From: Oceanirhabdus seepicola
GTDB lineage: Bacteria; Bacillota; Clostridia; Clostridiales; Clostridiaceae
NCBI RefSeq assembly: GCF_023684385.1
Contig: NZ_JAGSOJ010000001.1
Span: 953,146-1,017,145 of the forward strand
Direction: 5' to 3'
Length of the DNA stretch: 64,000 nucleotides
Made by a program: the position numbers and the translations under genes
Notes under the pieces: generated by a model
Database searches by the model: none
The model's input: the letters and a program-made list of their open reading frames with translations, nothing else
What the model was told of the DNA's origin: nothing
Shown here: piece after piece, positions 1 through 7,386 of the stretch
Layout of the letters: every line of letters starts with the position of its first letter
Position numbering within the stretch: position 1 is the first letter of the stretch

Positions 1-1841
1 AACTTTTTTAAATTCATAAATAGTGCCTTGTTATCAATCGCAATGGTTACACTTCGTGTGTAGGCGATAATAGCCACAGCCGCAAAGCAAATAATAGCAA
101 TATAAATAAATAACATTAAAAATACTGCAAGGTTTTTAATTAAATCCTGTGAGTTTACCACCTTAAACATAGGATAATATTTCCAATCCATAAAAAGCTG
201 TGAATTATCTACAGAAAGCTCTACATTATAATCATCAAGCCAGTATTTTTCGCCTTCTTCTTCACACATTTGTTTTTTATACAAATCATAACTTGAAACA
301 ATCGCCACATTCTCTGAGCTACGGTTGATTATTTCATCTCTTAATTTTTTTGTAAAAAAATATGTTTCCTCTGGATTTTCTACATTAAATAAAACAAATT
401 TATGTTTTTTATCTTCGGTTAATCCCTGATATAGCCTTTCATAATCTTCATTTGATATTACATAAATATTTGTTCCATCAAAAGAAAGTGAAGAAAATCT
501 TACAACATCAACGAAAGCAAGGTTTTCCGTTATATCGGTAACAGGATGGGTTACCAGGCTTAGATCATTGCTTTTTTTCCAGAATCCCTCTGTATACTCC
601 TTTGATACCACAGTTAAATACTGCCCATTTTGCACAACAACTTCTTCACCACTGATTTTATTAAAGCTTTCTTCTGACATAAAATTGCTATACTTAAGCT
701 TCTCACAATGTTCTTCAATTAGCTTGTTACCAACATAATCACGACGTACTCCATCGATAATAAGTGAAATTGTTTCAGCTTCAAAATAATCGGTTATTTT
801 CACATTATTCTCATGTGCAAGAGAGTAAATCTCCTCTTTTGATATTTGTGTTTCATCTTGTCTGTAAAAGAAAACGTTATCAATGCTTCGAGCTTTTAAA
901 TCGCTAAACATACCTGTGACTGCAGTTGGTGTATAAAATGCAGCAAATAACGCACCTGCAATCAAAAAAGCAATGACACACATATTTCGTACCGTTTGTT
1001 TGCCAGCGAATCTCATCATATTTGAAGAAATTATATTTCGATAATACTTCTTACTGTTTCGTCCCTTTTTTGAATGAACAACTGTATAAAGCATTATCTT
1101 ATATATTCCAACAAAGGATAAAAGAAATGTTACGTTCCAAATAGATGGCAAACGATAGTTAAATTTTCTAACAGCTATATGTGGAACCATATATCCTAAA
1201 AATATCCCTGAAAAGAAAATTATCCATCCAGCTATTCCCGTCCAAGACTTAACGTCTTTTACAACCTCGCTTTTTCTACTATCCGTAATTATTTCTATAA
1301 TATTGCTTCGCTTAATAAACTTTACCCCTGAAATGAAAATGCAGAGTGTAACAAAAATACAAAAACCCATACCATAGCAAAACCCTAAGGGTGAAAATTG
1401 ATACTGCATTTCATGTGTGTCAACAATAAAAATCTGAAATATCTTCCATATAAAATAAGACAACGGTACACTTAACACCAATCCAACAGCTGATGCAGCA
1501 GAAATCACCACACTAAGCTCTTTCAACAGAACTTTTTTAAGGTGCTTTTTCTTTTCACCTAAAGCCATAAAAATACCAAATTCACGGCTTTTATATTTAA
1601 AAAAGAGTGATGATGCATAAGTCGTAAACACACAACACCCCACAATGGCAATTACAAAAATCATAGATGCCTGTTTTCGACTGTCTCCACCTTCTGGAAG
1701 TATTGTTTGCACCGTCTTACTGAAATATATTAAGGCAAAAGACGTCACAAGCATTACGGAAAGGATAGTGCAAAGCAATAACAGATAATAATTTTTGATG
1801 TTTTTTTGCCTAAGCTTTGCTGTGACATTATTCATTGTCAT
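1..1841 (-). CDS. BceB-like FtsX-family ABC transporter permease (3' end outside window)
   Basis: The reading frame stays open from the ATG at 1841 to the window edge (about 613 codons), so the C-terminus is missing. Topology matches BceB-type peptide-resistance permeases: an N-terminal TM segment, a cluster of TM segments, a TM near codon 280 followed by a large extracellular domain of roughly 210 residues, then further TM segments. FtsX-type permeases of this shape work with a BceA ATPase to sense or remove antimicrobial peptides at the membrane. The start is set by GGAGGTG at 1848-1854. It overlaps the end of the upstream ATPase gene by 14 bp, so the two are translationally coupled. It lies divergent from a LytTR/GHKL two-component system instead of the BceRS type usually found with this family. 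Substrate is unknown. Confidence 0.85.
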   Translation of the reverse strand, partial: MTMNNVTAKLRQKNIKNYYLLLLCTILSVMLVTSFALIYFSKTVQTILPEGGDSRKQASMIFVIAIVGCCVFTTYASSLFFKYKSREFGIFMALGEKKKHLKKVLLKELSVVISAASAVGLVLSVPLSYFIWKIFQIFIVDTHEMQYQFSPLGFCYGMGFCIFVTLCIFISGVKFIKRSNIIEIITDSRKSEVVKDVKSWTGIAGWIIFFSGIFLGYMVPHIAVRKFNYRLPSIWNVTFLLSFVGIYKIMLYTVVHSKKGRNSKKYYRNIISSNMMRFAGKQTVRNMCVIAFLIAGALFAAFYTPTAVTGMFSDLKARSIDNVFFYRQDETQISKEEIYSLAHENNVKITDYFEAETISLIIDGVRRDYVGNKLIEEHCEKLKYSNFMSEESFNKISGEEVVVQNGQYLTVVSKEYTEGFWKKSNDLSLVTHPVTDITENLAFVDVVRFSSLSFDGTNIYVISNEDYERLYQGLTEDKKHKFVLFNVENPEETYFFTKKLRDEIINRSSENVAIVSSYDLYKKQMCEEEGEKYWLDDYNVELSVDNSQLFMDWKYYPMFKVVNSQDLIKNLAVFLMLFIYIAIICFAAVAIIAYTRSVTIAIDNKALFMNLKK

Positions 1842-2583
1842 TATTGTCACCTCCAAGCACCTTTAATGTATCAAGAAGCTTATCCATAAACTCTATGCGT
1901 GTTCCACTTCGAGTAAGTTCCGTATAAACCTTTCCATCTCTTAGAACAATTACTCTATCACAAAAAGATGCCGCAAAGCTATCATGAGTTACCATAAATA
2001 CAGTTGCTGAGAGCTCTTTTTTTGCTTGTGTAAAAGAGTCTATAACTGCCCTACTTGACTTGCTGTCCAGATTTCCTGTGGGCTCATCTGCCAAAATTAC
2101 ATAAGGATCATTTATTAAAGCTCTTGCCACGGCCGTACGTTGTTTTTCCCCACCTGATATTTCAGCTGGATACTTATTCATAATATGGCTTATTCCAAAG
2201 GTATCACATAATTTTTTGGCACGAGACTCCATTATATCCACCTCTTTGTCACCTATTATTTGAGGTAGACAAATGTTCTCAAAAACACTTAATCCATCAA
2301 GCAGCATATAGTCCTGAAATACAAATCCAAGTTTTTCATTACGTACCTCTGCAAGCTGTTCCTCTGATAGCCCCGCAATATTTTCTCCATTTAATAAAAT
2401 TTCACCTTGCTCAAAAGGTATAAAACAAGAAATACAGTTAAGTAAGGTTGTTTTACCACTACCTGATGGTCCCATAACTGCGACAAACTCCCCTTTTTTC
2501 ACCTCTAAAGAAATATCCTTTAAAACCTCATAAGTTGCGTTAGCATTATGATAACTTTTATGTAATTTATTTACTTCTAGCAT
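1828..2583 (-). CDS. BceA-like ABC transporter ATPase
   Basis: A 251-residue single nucleotide-binding domain of the LolD/MacB/BceA type. Visible motifs: Walker A GPSGSGKTT near residues 38-46, Q-loop (FVFQDYMLLDGLSV), ABC signature ISGGEKQR near residue 143, Walker B VILADEPTGNLDS and the switch histidine in MVTHD. It would energise the FtsX-like permease encoded next in the same transcript, which begins before this gene ends. The ATG is preceded by GGAGGAAAA. The promoter must lie in the 2584-2747 intergenic region shared with the divergent regulator genes. Exporter or antimicrobial-peptide detoxification is the likely job; the substrate cannot be read from sequence. Confidence 0.9.
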   Translation of the reverse strand: MLEVNKLHKSYHNANATYEVLKDISLEVKKGEFVAVMGPSGSGKTTLLNCISCFIPFEQGEILLNGENIAGLSEEQLAEVRNEKLGFVFQDYMLLDGLSVFENICLPQIIGDKEVDIMESRAKKLCDTFGISHIMNKYPAEISGGEKQRTAVARALINDPYVILADEPTGNLDSKSSRAVIDSFTQAKKELSATVFMVTHDSFAASFCDRVIVLRDGKVYTELTRSGTRIEFMDKLLDTLKVLGGDNNDNE

Positions 2584-2661
2584 TATTTTTTCCTCCTAAA
2601 AATGTTATGCTTATAGTTTAAATCAAAATCAATTTGTGTTAAATAATTCAAGTTGTAACAT

Positions 2662-2680
2662 TTTACATGGATTTTGTAAA
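2662..2680. promoter_or_regulatory. inverted repeat in divergent regulator/ABC intergenic region
   Basis: TTTACA (2662-2667) and TGTAAA (2675-2680) form perfect 6-bp arms around a 7-bp spacer, midway between the ABC operon and the two-component operon. It is a candidate operator for a dimeric regulator. Two AAGTT units (2650 and 2679) flank it but are 29 bp apart, not the roughly 21 bp usual for LytTR sites, so assignment to the adjacent LytTR regulator is uncertain. Confidence 0.35.
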
Positions 2681-2728
2681 GTTCTGAAAAGAATAATTCA
2701 GATTATGGATTACCATTTTTTGATATGT

Positions 2729-2734
2729 TATAAT
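2729..2734 (+). promoter_or_regulatory. -10 element for the two-component operon
   Basis: TATAAT lies 22 bp before the response-regulator ATG. No good TTGACA-like -35 is present at 17 bp, which fits an activator-dependent promoter. Confidence 0.5.
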
Positions 2735-2756
2735 TTTCTTATGGTAGGTGATAATC

Positions 2757-3458
2757 ATGTTAAATATAGCTATTTGCGATGATGAGAATATCCAAACTAA
2801 CTCTTTGAAGAAGGTTGTGAGCTGTTATCTTGAGTTAAAAGGAATTGAATATAAAATAAATGAGTTTTCAAATGGAGAAGCATTAATTACTGCAATAAAT
2901 AAAAACTCTTTTGATATTATATTTTTAGATATTGAGATGGGTGGAATAAACGGAGTTGAAACTGCAAAAGAAATAAGAAAAACTCAGAAACATAGCATTA
3001 TTATTTTTGTAACAGCGTATTCTGATTTTGTTTTTCAAGGATATGAAGTAAAAGCTCTCAACTATATTCTAAAGCCTTATAAAGATGAAAAAATCATACA
3101 GGTTTTGCAATCTGCTTTAGATGAGTTGATCTCTATCCAAGATGTTTTTTACATAATAGAAACAAAAAGTGGAACACAGAAAATTAACCTGTCTGAAACC
3201 TGCTATTTCGTAAGTGATCGACGTAAGGTCTGTGCAGTTACTTCACATGGAAATATAGAATTTTATGAAAAGTTGAATATACTTGAAAATCAATTGCCAT
3301 CTTTTTTTATTAGAATACACCAACGTTACCTTGTTAATTTAAATTATATAAATGCAGTTGAAGGTAAAAGTGCTACTGTTAATGGTGAAAATTTGCCAGT
3401 AAGCAGAACATATAATCAAAATCTGGTTATAGCCTTTGCCAAAACTCTGCTTAAGTAG
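2757..3458 (+). CDS. LytTR-family response regulator
   Basis: 233 residues: receiver domain (about 1-120) followed by a LytTR DNA-binding domain (about 130-230). The receiver shows the acidic pair D8/D9, the phosphoacceptor D58 in FLDIEMGG, and the conserved lysine in ILKPYK. The C-terminal half carries the LytTR pattern FIRIHQRYLVNLNYI. Start chosen at the ATG with AGGTG six bases upstream; a GTG nine bases earlier overlaps that Shine-Dalgarno and is unlikely. It should be phosphorylated by the GHKL kinase encoded downstream and, from its position, may control the divergent BceAB-like transporter. It belongs to the AgrA/VirR/LytR-like group, but no quorum-peptide gene was recognised nearby. 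Confidence 0.9.
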   Translation: MLNIAICDDENIQTNSLKKVVSCYLELKGIEYKINEFSNGEALITAINKNSFDIIFLDIEMGGINGVETAKEIRKTQKHSIIIFVTAYSDFVFQGYEVKALNYILKPYKDEKIIQVLQSALDELISIQDVFYIIETKSGTQKINLSETCYFVSDRRKVCAVTSHGNIEFYEKLNILENQLPSFFIRIHQRYLVNLNYINAVEGKSATVNGENLPVSRTYNQNLVIAFAKTLLK

Positions 3459-3466
3459 ACATGTGA

Positions 3467-3515
3467 AAATAAATAACAAGTCAAATATACGAGTATACTG
3501 ACTTGTTATTTATTT
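3467..3515 (+). terminator. 17-bp perfect hairpin between regulator and kinase genes
   Basis: Perfectly complementary 17-nt arms (3467-3483 and 3499-3515) with a loop that can itself pair (TATA/TATA). The stem is AT-rich and its 3' arm ends in T-rich sequence. It sits 25 bp before the kinase ATG, so it could be a weak terminator or attenuator lowering kinase relative to regulator, or an mRNA-stability element. Confidence 0.5.
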
Positions 3516-3540
3516 GAACTTGCCTAAGAAAGGAGAACTT

Positions 3541-4800
3541 ATGAATGATCTTTTATCCATAGTGTCAGAGATAATCAAAGGCATTTATTTTTATAAGCTG
3601 GTAAATAAATTTGTTTGTGTAAAAGAAAACAAATTTATAAAGTTTATTGCTTTTTTTTCCATGTTTGCAATTTCAGGTGTAATTATTTATAATGCTGATG
3701 TTGTAAATATAAGTTATACTATGCTTTTGTTTTTTGTTGTAATGCTCACTTGTTATAGGGGTACAAAGATAGAAAAAATAAGTATTATTATGGTGCTTTA
3801 CCCCATTGTAGTTGCTTTGAATTTTATAACAAAAGATATTTCAGTTAAATTATATTTCAGCTCAAGTCAAACACTATTTATGAGTAATCTGTGTGAAACT
3901 ATTACCATATTATCTTGTATCTTTTGGGTTGTAATATATAAAATTTTTGGTGATAAATTCAAAAAAGCTTCAAGCTTGATTGATTATAAAACATGGCTTT
4001 TGGTTGATTTGATTTGCCTTGCACCATTTATCTCCATTTACGCAACAATTATTTTTACTCCATCTGGTAAAGAATATCAAGCTTATTTTATTGCTTTGGC
4101 TTGTATAATAACAAATTTAGGCGTAATTTATCTCATTGAATATATTGCAGAAAGCATTAGAATTAAAGCAGAAAATCGTAATCTAAAATTAGAATACAGT
4201 TATTATCAAGAACTCCTTAATAATCAACAAGAGGTCAGAAAATTAAGGCATGATATTAATAACCATTTAGGAGTAGTTTCCGCTTTCTTAGAAAATAAAG
4301 ATTTAGAGGGTGCTAAAGAATATTTTGAATGCCTTTCAGACAAGTTTCAGGTTAGCAACAGACAGTTTTGCAATAATAGTATCGTAAATGCTGTTATAAA
4401 TGCAAAATATAATTTTGCATTAGAAAATAATATTGATTGCTTTTTCAACATCTCAATCGATAAAGTTTTACCCATAGAAGATATTGATTTATGTTCAATT
4501 TTCGCTAACACCCTTGATAACGCAATTGAAGCATCCCTTAAAATAAACAAGCCCTCACAACGTAAAATCACTGTAAAGGCTCTCTTAGATAAAGGATATT
4601 TTAGTTATAATATTACTAATACCATTGGTTCAAAGGTTAATTTTTTTAAAGGTAAATATATCTCTGACAAAGAAGATAAGAAACTTCACGGTTTTGGTAT
4701 AGAAAACGTAAGCTCAATAGTAAAAAAATACAATGGTATCATTGATATTAATTACTCAGAAACAAACTTTGAAGTCCTTATTGTAATAAAGGTTAACTAA
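3541..4800 (+). CDS. GHKL-domain sensor histidine kinase (AgrC/VirS-like)
   Basis: 419 residues. The N-terminal half has about six hydrophobic segments and no large extracellular loop, as in AgrC-type peptide sensors. A dimerisation/phosphoacceptor helix carries KLRHDINNH (His near residue 236). The ATPase domain has the N box (NTLDNAIEAS) and G box (GFGIENVSS) of the GHKL class. Start at 3541 is supported by AAGGAG at 3530-3535; an upstream TTG at 3514 lies inside the intergenic hairpin and is unlikely. It is the obvious partner of the LytTR regulator upstream. A terminator follows immediately. Confidence 0.9.
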   Translation: MNDLLSIVSEIIKGIYFYKLVNKFVCVKENKFIKFIAFFSMFAISGVIIYNADVVNISYTMLLFFVVMLTCYRGTKIEKISIIMVLYPIVVALNFITKDISVKLYFSSSQTLFMSNLCETITILSCIFWVVIYKIFGDKFKKASSLIDYKTWLLVDLICLAPFISIYATIIFTPSGKEYQAYFIALACIITNLGVIYLIEYIAESIRIKAENRNLKLEYSYYQELLNNQQEVRKLRHDINNHLGVVSAFLENKDLEGAKEYFECLSDKFQVSNRQFCNNSIVNAVINAKYNFALENNIDCFFNISIDKVLPIEDIDLCSIFANTLDNAIEASLKINKPSQRKITVKALLDKGYFSYNITNTIGSKVNFFKGKYISDKEDKKLHGFGIENVSSIVKKYNGIIDINYSETNFEVLIVIKVN

Positions 4801-4802
4801 AA

Positions 4803-4832
4803 AACCACCTAAGAATAATTTCCCAGGTGGTT
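4803..4832. terminator. rho-independent terminator between convergent genes
   Basis: AACCACCT (4803-4810) pairs with AGGTGGTT (4825-4832), and the A-run on one side and T-rich sequence on the other allow it to serve the kinase gene (+) and the small membrane-protein gene (-). Confidence 0.75.
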
Positions 4833-4842
4833 AAATTTATTA

Positions 4843-5004
4843 TTAATCAATACTATCTCTAATTAGTAACCATATTATCAGTCCTACAGGACCAAGTAAA
4901 AGAATTAAAAGGAATACCAAACACCCAGATTTTCCTTTCTCTGACGCATCCGCAGCAGCCCATATACCACACAGCAACCAAATTATTAACCATAATACAC
5001 CCAT
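4843..5004 (-). CDS. small two-TM membrane protein, copy 1
   Basis: A 53-residue protein with two hydrophobic segments: residues 2-16 (GVLWLIIWLLCGIWA) and about 28-48 (LVFLLILLLGPVGLIIWLL), separated by a short polar turn (ADASEKGKSG). GGGGGAG lies eight bases before the ATG. A 54-residue paralogue is encoded at 6351-6515 with the same layout and the shared signature GIWxAxDAS...GPxGLIIWLLIRD. The second segment resembles the short hydrophobic domains of PLDc_N-like proteins, but no function can be assigned. Its conservation as two copies with similar upstream DNA argues that it is real. Confidence 0.75.
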   Translation of the reverse strand: MGVLWLIIWLLCGIWAAADASEKGKSGCLVFLLILLLGPVGLIIWLLIRDSID

Positions 5005-5227
5005 ATAGTTTCACTCCCCCGTGATTAAAATTAATTATTATTCTTTATTTCTTAATCTACAAAAATATTATTTTTATTAAAAAATAGTCTCTATATAATA
5101 TATTAATGTAGTGATACTATTTATTCTTAATTTAAATCACACGTTGCTATAGGAAATATTACGTTAAAACGGAATTAAGTCATTTCCATCTATTATTTCA
5201 AAAGGATCATTCTTTTAGTGAATATAC

Positions 5228-5665
5228 TTACAACCGCAGAACCATATCAACTTCCCCATCCACCACTTCACTCATTTTTTCAAATCCCAGTTTGGTATAC
5301 ATCTTCTCGGCGAGATGGTTTCCATCCTTACACGTAAGAACAATTTCATAGCATCTATCCTCATTTTTCATCCATTCAATGGCTAGCTTCATAGCCTGCT
5401 TTCCATACCCTTTTGACTGGTATCTCTCGTCTATCATGAGTTGCCAAATAAGATAATTATTATATCCCTCATTAAAACGCAACATAATAAATCCCACCAT
5501 AATATCATCATTGTAAATTGCAAAAGGTGTAACTTTATCATAAGATGCAACTGCCCTGGCCAAGGAAATGTCATTCGATGTGACAAAATGTTCCTGGTCT
5601 TCAGCAACCTTCAATTTCAAACACTCTCTATAATTATCAGCCGTAACCTTTTCCAACCACACCAT
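5228..5665 (-). CDS. GNAT acetyltransferase (BltD/spermidine acetyltransferase-like)
   Basis: 145 residues from the ATG at 5665, chosen because GGGAGGAG lies just upstream; the longer frame begins before that site. Motif A of the GNAT fold is clear: IDERYQSKGYGKQAMKLAI, the acetyl-CoA pyrophosphate-binding loop. The C-terminal part (AEKMYTKLGFEKM) matches motif B. Overall it resembles Bacillus BltD-type polyamine acetyltransferases, so a small amine or polyamine substrate is plausible but not proven. Its promoter carries the TTACAT direct-repeat box shared with two secreted-protein genes in this window. A fragment of a related 3' end lies at 5903-5944. Confidence 0.85.
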   Translation of the reverse strand: MVWLEKVTADNYRECLKLKVAEDQEHFVTSNDISLARAVASYDKVTPFAIYNDDIMVGFIMLRFNEGYNNYLIWQLMIDERYQSKGYGKQAMKLAIEWMKNEDRCYEIVLTCKDGNHLAEKMYTKLGFEKMSEVVDGEVDMVLRL

Positions 5666-5722
5666 AACAATCTCCTCCCTTCCTATCACTCAAGAACTTT
5701 TCAATATAAATCTTTATTTAAA

Positions 5723-5767
5723 ATTATATAACTATTATCAGCGTTCAAAGTTACATAATAATTACAT
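5723..5767 (-). promoter_or_regulatory. TTACAT-box promoter, copy 1
   Basis: On the + strand: ATTATA (-10, 5723-5728), 22 bp, TTACAT (5751-5756), AATAA, TTACAT (5762-5767). The same box and the same 22-bp spacing recur at 28400-28444 and 42957-43001. On the transcribed strand this is ATGTAA-N5-ATGTAA ending around -35, the position typical of OmpR/PhoB-type activators that bind 11-bp direct repeats. It drives the acetyltransferase gene at 5228-5665. Confidence 0.7.
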
Positions 5768-5902
5768 TTTTTCTACAATTTAATAAGATAGTTTCAAATA
5801 CTCTTAATTATAAAAAATAAGATAATGATCTCTCATTACCTTACATAGTTATATAGTGTATTGTATTTATTATTACTAATATTCTATCCTAAAAATAACA
5901 CC

Positions 5903-5944
5903 TTATAACCTTAACACCATGTCCATTTCATCATCCACATAAAC
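5903..5944 (-). pseudogene. 3'-terminal fragment of a GNAT acetyltransferase gene
   Basis: Thirteen codons plus stop read VYVDDEMDMVLRL, matching the C-terminus of the acetyltransferase at 5228-5665 (VVDGEVDMVLRL). The frame is closed just upstream, where the IS200/IS605-like element begins. It is a remnant of a paralogous acetyltransferase gene probably cut by that element. Confidence 0.6.
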
Positions 5945-5950
5945 CTTTTT

Positions 5951-6350
5951 TTAACCGTAATTGTATGGAAGTCGCCCATCTTCTATAAGTGGGTGATGGA
6001 TAATACTATTTTCAGAAGGGTTCGATATCCTTCTGAAGATACTATAGCTTACAAGTGTAAAATCATCAAAAATGTATATACTATAAGTATAAATGTTCTT
6101 TGATAACTAGATATATAAGGTTGTGATGGGTATACGAATATAGTGAAAACCAAGCTTAGCCTCCATCACGTAAAATATCTAAGGCAACTTAGAATACCGC
6201 AAAACGGTAACTACCCTAGGTCCTAGGGAAAGTCAAGCCTGAGGAGAACGCATAAGCCCTATATGGCGATGTTCTAGGAAACAGGAAAAATTCTAGTACA
6301 TGATACTAGAAGCCCCCAGTTCTGCGTGAGCAACTGGTGGGAGGGTTCAC
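5951..6350 (+). mobile_element. non-autonomous IS200/IS605-like element (no transposase)
   Basis: Both ends carry the subterminal hairpins with one unpaired T that TnpA (Y1 HUH transposase) recognises. Left hairpin 5975-5993: CCCA, bulged T, CTT pairing with AAG-TGGG. Right hairpin 6313-6341: CCC-CCAGTT pairing with AACTGG, bulged T, GGG. The right end finishes GGGTTCAC as in many clostridial IS605-group elements. No tnpA or tnpB frame lies between; the interior has several strong hairpins and looks like structured RNA. The left boundary is approximate. The right end abuts the stop codon of the small membrane-protein gene at 6351 and the left end abuts an acetyltransferase fragment. Confidence 0.65.
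6160..6350 (+). ncRNA. possible structured RNA (omega-RNA-like) inside the IS element
   Basis: Successive strong pairings are visible: CCCTAGG/CCTAGGG (6214-6228), GAAC...GTTC with inner GCC/GGC (6246-6274), TCTAGTA/TACTAGA (6292-6310), then the terminal 6313-6341 hairpin. Position at the right end of an IS605-like element matches where TnpB guide RNAs (omega-RNAs) or IStron introns reside. There is no adjacent tnpB, and I could not confirm group I intron core motifs, so this is an inference from structure and location. Confidence 0.35.
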
Positions 6351-6515
6351 TTATCTATCACCTTTATCTCTAATCAGTAACCAGATTATTAGCCCTATTG
6401 GACCAAGAAAAAAAATCAAAAGAAATACTAAAATTCCCGATTGCCCTCTGTCTGATGCATCCCTCGCACCCCATATACCACAGATCAACCAAATTATAAA
6501 CCAAATTACACGCAT
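6351..6515 (-). CDS. small two-TM membrane protein, copy 2
   Basis: A 54-residue paralogue of the protein at 4843-5004, sharing GIWxAxDAS and GPIGLIIWLLIRD, with two hydrophobic segments (residues 2-17 and 28-48). GGAGGGGA precedes the ATG. The last residues (KGDR) differ from copy 1 (SID), and the IS200/IS605-like right end stops exactly at the stop codon, so insertion may have rewritten the C-terminus. The upstream DNA (about 6600-6640) is visibly homologous to that of copy 1 (about 5095-5140), so the duplication included the promoter. Function unknown. Confidence 0.7.
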   Translation of the reverse strand: MRVIWFIIWLICGIWGARDASDRGQSGILVFLLIFFLGPIGLIIWLLIRDKGDR

Positions 6516-6642
6516 AAAGTCCCCTCCATTATTTTAATTGATAGTTTCACTTTATTTTTGAAACAGCAAAAATATAAATATAAAAAGAATTACCCTTTTT
6601 ATAATATATTACTGTTGTGGTGCAATTTATTCTTAATTATGA

Positions 6643-6780
6643 TTACAGAATCATACTTGATTTTCTTCCCATTATTACTGTATTATAATAGTTTCCATCT
6701 TTATGAATACGATCTTTTATTAATAATCCTTCTTCTACAAACCCATATTTTTTATATAATTGAATTGCTTTTGTTTTCAA
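6643..6780 (-). pseudogene. C-terminal fragment of a RimJ/RimL-like GNAT acetyltransferase
   Basis: The frame reads KAIQLYKKYGFVEEGLL then a basic stretch and NYYNTVIMGRK before the stop at 6643-6645. This is the classic end of a ribosomal-protein-type GNAT (AIxLYxKxGFxEEGxxxxD...GxYxxxxxMGR). Only about 45 codons remain and the upstream catalytic part is absent. The frame runs directly into the end of the Nudix gene, whose stop it abuts; a TTG at 6780 could in principle be used, but the product would lack the acetyl-CoA site. Confidence 0.65.
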
Positions 6781-6783
6781 TAA

Positions 6784-7311
6784 TCATACATTACCTCCAG
6801 AGATTATATTGGATTTGTAATTATCAATAAAGTTAATTACATAAGGTAGCTCTGGACATTCAAAAAACTCTTTATTCTTAGCCATATGTACTAATTCATC
6901 AAGGGATACCCATTTTATTTCGCTAACTTCCTCTACCTGTAATTTAGCTGATGAAATATTAAATTCTTGTACTACTATATAGTTGTCCATAATTAATTTT
7001 CCACTTGTGGTTCTAGTTAATGGTTTTATATCTTTAGCTGGAATTTCAATTCCAATCTCTTCATAGACCTCTCTTATACAACCATTTAAACTAGTTTCTC
7101 CTGCACTTACACAGCCACCATGGGTTGCCCAAATATTCGGAGAGAAATTTTTCAACTCAGATCTCTTTTGAATCAATATCTCAAAATTACTATTAATAAT
7201 CCAAATATTTGCGGCCAAATAATATTGTCCCTCTTTCAAAGTCTCTCCTCTCATAAAAACTTCTCCAGTTTTATGACCATTAATATCATAAATATCACAT
7301 AATTCTGCCAT
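6784..7311 (-). CDS. Nudix hydrolase (isopentenyl-diphosphate isomerase-like group)
   Basis: 175 residues with a complete Nudix box GX5EX7REUXEEXGU at about 66-88 (GGCVSAGE...REVYEEIGI), so hydrolase activity is expected. The N-terminus (CDIYDINGHKTGE) and the phrase LAANIWIIN resemble the IPP-isomerase-like Nudix proteins often annotated next to acetyltransferases. Substrate not predictable. The Shine-Dalgarno GTAAGAGG is directly adjacent to the chosen ATG, closer than usual; no better start exists before the conserved region. The 3' end abuts the acetyltransferase remnant. Confidence 0.8.
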   Translation of the reverse strand: MAELCDIYDINGHKTGEVFMRGETLKEGQYYLAANIWIINSNFEILIQKRSELKNFSPNIWATHGGCVSAGETSLNGCIREVYEEIGIEIPAKDIKPLTRTTSGKLIMDNYIVVQEFNISSAKLQVEEVSEIKWVSLDELVHMAKNKEFFECPELPYVINFIDNYKSNIISGGNV

Positions 7312-7386
7312 CCTCTTACCCTACCCTCTATATAAATATTTCAATTATTAATTATACAATAAATTACAATTCAGACTCTATCTTTT

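Noticed and set aside
2641..2690. LytTR direct-repeat binding site
   Set aside because: Two AAGTT units occur but their 29-bp spacing does not fit the usual 21-22 bp; kept only as a palindrome candidate.
5951..6350. group I intron (IStron-like) identity
   Set aside because: Hairpins are present but I could not identify the conserved P7/G-binding core; left as unspecified structured RNA.
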